Part shown: positions 6,440-8,986 of the stretch, one piece after another
Layout: each line of letters starts with the position of its first letter
How positions within the stretch are numbered: the first letter of the stretch is position 1
Assembly: GCA_938045615.1 (NCBI GenBank)
Contig: CALIBC010000030.1
Location: 1-8,986, forward strand
Source of the DNA: an uncultured Clostridia bacterium
Lineage (GTDB): Bacteria > Bacillota > Clostridia > Peptostreptococcales > Anaerovoracaceae
DNA: 8,986 nucleotides
Direction of reading: 5' to 3'
The notes under the pieces: generated by a model
Seen by the model: only the letters and a program-made list of their open reading frames with translations
What the model was told of the DNA's origin: nothing
Databases searched by the model: none
Position numbers and translations under genes: made by a program

Positions 6440-7881
6440 ATTCGTCTGTTCTTTATAAAGCTCAAACTCTCTTTTAGAATAGTTGAATCCAAGAATTTAG
6501 CAATAAGCAAATAGCTTCCGACGTACAAGAAAAACTTAACGAAGAAGGAAATATATCTGTCAGTTGTAAAGAGAGTTACAAACCATGCAATTAATACTGA
6601 CGTTCCGGTAATAGCCAAATAGGGCGCAATGTCTTTTAGGACTTGCCAAATTGATAACAAGATCAATTGACCAGCAACTTTGTGCCAATAAAGCAAGCTT
6701 AAACACGAAACAGCCACAAAACCAATAACCATACAGTAGGTGCCCAATGGGTAAACGCTCCAGATGAAAAGGAGTTGTACGACACCAGTTAATACAGTCC
6801 CCCATAAATACGCAGCAGATTTCCCATGAGCCATCAATAAACTCGTGTATAGTATCCACAAATAAGAGCCTCCTCCCCATATACAGAGTAACTGTAAATA
6901 CGGAATACTGGGCATCCATTTTTCACCGAGAAAAATCCATATGAATTCTTTCGCAATTAAAGCCAGTCCGGCCATAGCAGGCAAAGCAAAAAAGGCTCCA
7001 AACCTCACCATCTTACGGAAAATATACCGCTGCCTTTCTTTATTATCAGTAGCTTCAACAAATACCGGTTGTGCAATATAGCTAATCATACCATTTACGA
7101 CTTGATTAGCCATTCCCATCCATTTCTGTCCTTGAGTGTAGAATCCTAACTGATTAGCATTGTAGAATCGCCCCATTATCACAGAAAGCATGTTGTTGTT
7201 CACCTGAAAAATAAAATTCGTTAGGATCAGTTTTGAACTAAATCCGAACATTTCACTTAAAGGGGAGAAATTGAAATGAAATGTCGGTCGCCACGATGAA
7301 TAATAGAAACGAAAAAAAACGCTGACTCCAACATAAGTCACCGTCTGTATAGCAAGTCCGATGGCAGCAAACCCGTTTAAAGCAAGAATTACACCAAGCG
7401 TACCCGATATAATCATCGCAACTATATCACTTATCCCTCGCTCTTTTGCCTTCAGTGTTTTATACAGATAAGCGTTCAATGAAACCCCCATTCCTCCAAA
7501 AACAAACCCAAGAAAAAGGATCCGAGAAAGAGGAATCAAATCGGGTTTTCTGTAAAAAGAAGCAATCAACGGTGCACAAAAGAATAAGACTACATAGGCT
7601 ACGACACTGGTTAAGGTACTAAACCAAAATACCGCATTGTAATCTTCATGCTTTATTTCTTGCCTATTAGCCAATGCAGAAGTAAAACCACTTTCTTGGA
7701 GAATAGTTACAATGCCATTGAAAATGGCTAACATGCCGATCAATCCATAATCTTCAGCGTTGAGAATTCGTGCAGTAATTAACCCAAATACGGCTCCGAG
7801 CAATTGCTGTACGCTATTACTTAACCCTCCCCAAAAAAGGCCTTTAGCTGCTTTCTCTTTTAGCGAAGCTGTAGATGACAT
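6436..7881 (-). CDS. Wzx-type polysaccharide flippase (MOP superfamily, WzxC/Polysacc_synt_3-like)
   Basis: A 481-residue integral membrane protein that would move the lipid-linked repeat unit across the inner membrane. It begins KEKAAKGLFWGGLSNSVQQL and continues with ITARILNAEDYGLIGMLAIF, the standard N-terminal signature of the WzxC-like branch. About 12-14 hydrophobic segments follow through to the C-terminus, with the central loop GRFYNANQLGFYTQGQKW (near residues 237-254) also typical. Length matches the family (about 480-500). Its stop codon overlaps the next gene's ATG (ATGA), and the upstream DUF268 gene ends 38 bases before it, supporting co-transcription. No Shine-Dalgarno is seen before ATG 7881. 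Its presence argues for a Wzx/Wzy pathway, although no Wzy is in the window. Confidence 0.92.
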   Translation of the reverse strand: MSSTASLKEKAAKGLFWGGLSNSVQQLLGAVFGLITARILNAEDYGLIGMLAIFNGIVTILQESGFTSALANRQEIKHEDYNAVFWFSTLTSVVAYVVLFFCAPLIASFYRKPDLIPLSRILFLGFVFGGMGVSLNAYLYKTLKAKERGISDIVAMIISGTLGVILALNGFAAIGLAIQTVTYVGVSVFFRFYYSSWRPTFHFNFSPLSEMFGFSSKLILTNFIFQVNNNMLSVIMGRFYNANQLGFYTQGQKWMGMANQVVNGMISYIAQPVFVEATDNKERQRYIFRKMVRFGAFFALPAMAGLALIAKEFIWIFLGEKWMPSIPYLQLLCIWGGGSYLWILYTSLLMAHGKSAAYLWGTVLTGVVQLLFIWSVYPLGTYCMVIGFVAVSCLSLLYWHKVAGQLILLSIWQVLKDIAPYLAITGTSVLIAWFVTLFTTDRYISFFVKFFLYVGSYLLIAKFLDSTILKESLSFIKNRRI

Positions 7882-7919
7882 TTTTTAGAAAGAACAGGCC
7901 ATAACATAGAATGACGCTA

Positions 7920-8732
7920 TTACTTTTTTGTCAATTCAAAAATGCCGCACCCGTATCGACAATGATAGTTATTTTTAATCAGCTCATCAGTTAATTGCTC
8001 ATTCGGATGAAAATTATTTTGATCATCCACATAAGAGAACATATCTATCGTATAGAATGGACTTATCATCTCTATGAGGAGTGAAAGAGAAAAAACACGA
8101 TGTGCATGAAATTCTATCCTTTGTAGCCCTATTGGTACCGAAAAATAGAACTTTCCACTTGATTCCAATAGAGATGTGATATTCTTAAATCCAATATCAA
8201 ATCCTTCAAAATTAATAGGATCCCCATATCTACCCAAGCCAAAATGTTCCAACGCATGTAAACATGAAACAGAAGGGATACTATTTCCCTTGATACATGT
8301 ACGATCCATAATGTCCAACTGTTTAAAAGTCACATTAGGTATGTTCACCTCTAACGGGCGTATATCAAAAACCTCAACCGACCTAAAAGACGCCAGATGG
8401 GCCACGAAACCGTCTATACGACTCCCAATATCTACATGACGCAATGGCGCATTCTTGAATATTCGTTGGGCTACAAATAAGTCCTGAAAGAAGTAATGTA
8501 AGGAAAGAGAACCTGCATCATCAGTTCTATCAGAATAGCACGGACGTAGGCTCGTGATTGGGAAGCGATATTGTGACTGTTTTGCCTGGCGTAACAATGC
8601 ATTCTTGTCTTTTCGAAGACGCCAATAGTTCATCAATGAAAAATGGCCGTAAAAAGGTATAACACCTGTATACAGATACGTATATCGTTCACTCGTCCAA
8701 CGAATCTTTTTTTTGAGCAATGAGAAATTCAC
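7920..8732 (-). CDS. DUF268 family protein, methyltransferase-like
   Basis: A 270-residue protein matching what I know of DUF268 (PF03269), a family found in polysaccharide loci and in nematodes, with no established reaction. LRHVDIGSRIDGFVAHLA (97-114) resembles a SAM-binding glycine loop, and VEVFDIRPL (119-127) could supply the acidic residue at the end of the second strand. SVSCLHALEHFGLGRYGDPI (154-173) and YFSVPIG with FHAHRVFS (196-215) are the blocks that identify the family. A soluble methyltransferase-type enzyme acting on a sugar is inferred, not shown. The start is GTG 8732; there is no ATG upstream before an in-frame stop, and no clear Shine-Dalgarno. An A8 run at 8707-8714 falls in codons 7-9 (Lys-Lys-Lys). 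The 129-base gap upstream shows no convincing gene, terminator or promoter. Confidence 0.82.
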   Translation of the reverse strand: MNFSLLKKKIRWTSERYTYLYTGVIPFYGHFSLMNYWRLRKDKNALLRQAKQSQYRFPITSLRPCYSDRTDDAGSLSLHYFFQDLFVAQRIFKNAPLRHVDIGSRIDGFVAHLASFRSVEVFDIRPLEVNIPNVTFKQLDIMDRTCIKGNSIPSVSCLHALEHFGLGRYGDPINFEGFDIGFKNITSLLESSGKFYFSVPIGLQRIEFHAHRVFSLSLLIEMISPFYTIDMFSYVDDQNNFHPNEQLTDELIKNNYHCRYGCGIFELTKK

Positions 8733-8861
8733 TTGTGCAGGTTGTTTTGTTTGAGATGATATTCTATTTCTAAATTTTTACTACAAAAAAACATGGAGTC
8801 TTGAATCTCTTACTTGTAATAAAGAAGAATGCATACGATTTAAATAGTAGCCTCCAATGTC

Positions 8862-8986
8862 TTACGCATACATCCGCCCAATAATGTCCACGACTTTCAT
8901 GCCTTCAAGAACGTTCGTTGTGATTGTGTCCGAACTGTTTTCAGAGAGGACATTGATTACGTTACGGATAACATAGTGATGATTCT
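8862..8986 (-). CDS. Gfo/Idh/MocA family oxidoreductase, C-terminal 40 residues; runs off the right edge
   Basis: The only frame open to the right edge ends at the TAA at 8862-8864 and reads NHHYVIRNVINVLSENSSDT followed by ITTNVLEGMKVVDIIGRMYA. This is the usual C-terminal end of sugar-nucleotide oxidoreductases of the Gfo/Idh/MocA type, where a helix NVxxVL, then TxxNxLEGMKVVDIIxxxY, closes the protein. Members in such loci oxidise C3 of UDP-sugars such as UDP-GlcNAcA (WlbA/WbpB type), which would fit with the VipA/TviB-type dehydrogenase at the other end of the window. The NAD-binding domain is outside the window, so the substrate is inference only. Confidence 0.72.
   Translation of the reverse strand, partial: NHHYVIRNVINVLSENSSDTITTNVLEGMKVVDIIGRMYA

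Noticed and set aside
6560..6919. A 119-residue minus-strand frame within the flippase gene
   Set aside because: It lies wholly inside the well-supported flippase frame and has no recognisable motif.
8781..8834. Tiny minus-strand frame of 17 codons (MHSSLLQVRD...) between the oxidoreductase and the DUF268 gene
   Set aside because: It is too short, stops at an A/T-rich run and has no ribosome site or known relatives.

Overview
The window looks like part of a surface-polysaccharide (O-antigen or capsule type) locus from a member of the Bacteroidales, most likely the Porphyromonadaceae/Tannerellaceae side of the order. This rests on gene content (a Wzx-type flippase, two glycosyltransferases of the GT4/CgeB type, a GT11 fucosyltransferase, two FkbM-type methyltransferases, nucleotide-sugar enzymes), on remains of a DUF6261-like gene (a family I know from Bacteroidales), on moderate AT-rich composition, and on the weak or absent Shine-Dalgarno sequences in front of most genes. 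Genus cannot be decided by eye.

Everything that codes is on the minus strand, so in transcription order the window runs from high to low coordinates. It begins with the C-terminal 40 residues of a Gfo/Idh/MocA-type sugar oxidoreductase (8862-8986). Then come a DUF268 protein with a methyltransferase-like fold signature (7920-8732), a Wzx/MOP flippase (6436-7881), an FkbM methyltransferase split by one frameshift (5427-6439), a GT11 fucosyltransferase-like protein (4558-5397), an intact FkbM methyltransferase (3690-4529), a GT4 glycosyltransferase (2463-3680) and a CgeB-like glycosyltransferase (1459-2475). Gaps among the last seven genes are 38 bases or less, or are short overlaps, so they read as one operon. 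No polymerase (Wzy) or initiating sugar-phosphate transferase is visible here.

Downstream of the operon is a 224-base non-coding stretch. It carries a degenerate array with an exact 41-base period, each unit having a dyad core. It is followed by a DUF6261-like gene broken by at least three and probably four frameshifts (409-1234), with a Lys/Glu-rich tail. The window ends inside a VipA/TviB-type UDP-N-acetylhexosamine dehydrogenase (1-382), which would make a uronic acid sugar nucleotide for the same polysaccharide.

Inferred working model: the dehydrogenase and oxidoreductase supply modified sugar nucleotides, the three glycosyltransferases build the repeat unit (one residue probably fucose or a related 6-deoxy sugar), the methyltransferases decorate it, and Wzx flips the lipid-linked unit. 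The most notable points are the 41-base periodic dyad array, two broken genes, clustered homopolymer runs in the GT4 gene, and a non-canonical HxRRxD motif in the GT11 protein. I found no evidence for a wholly new defence or mobile system.
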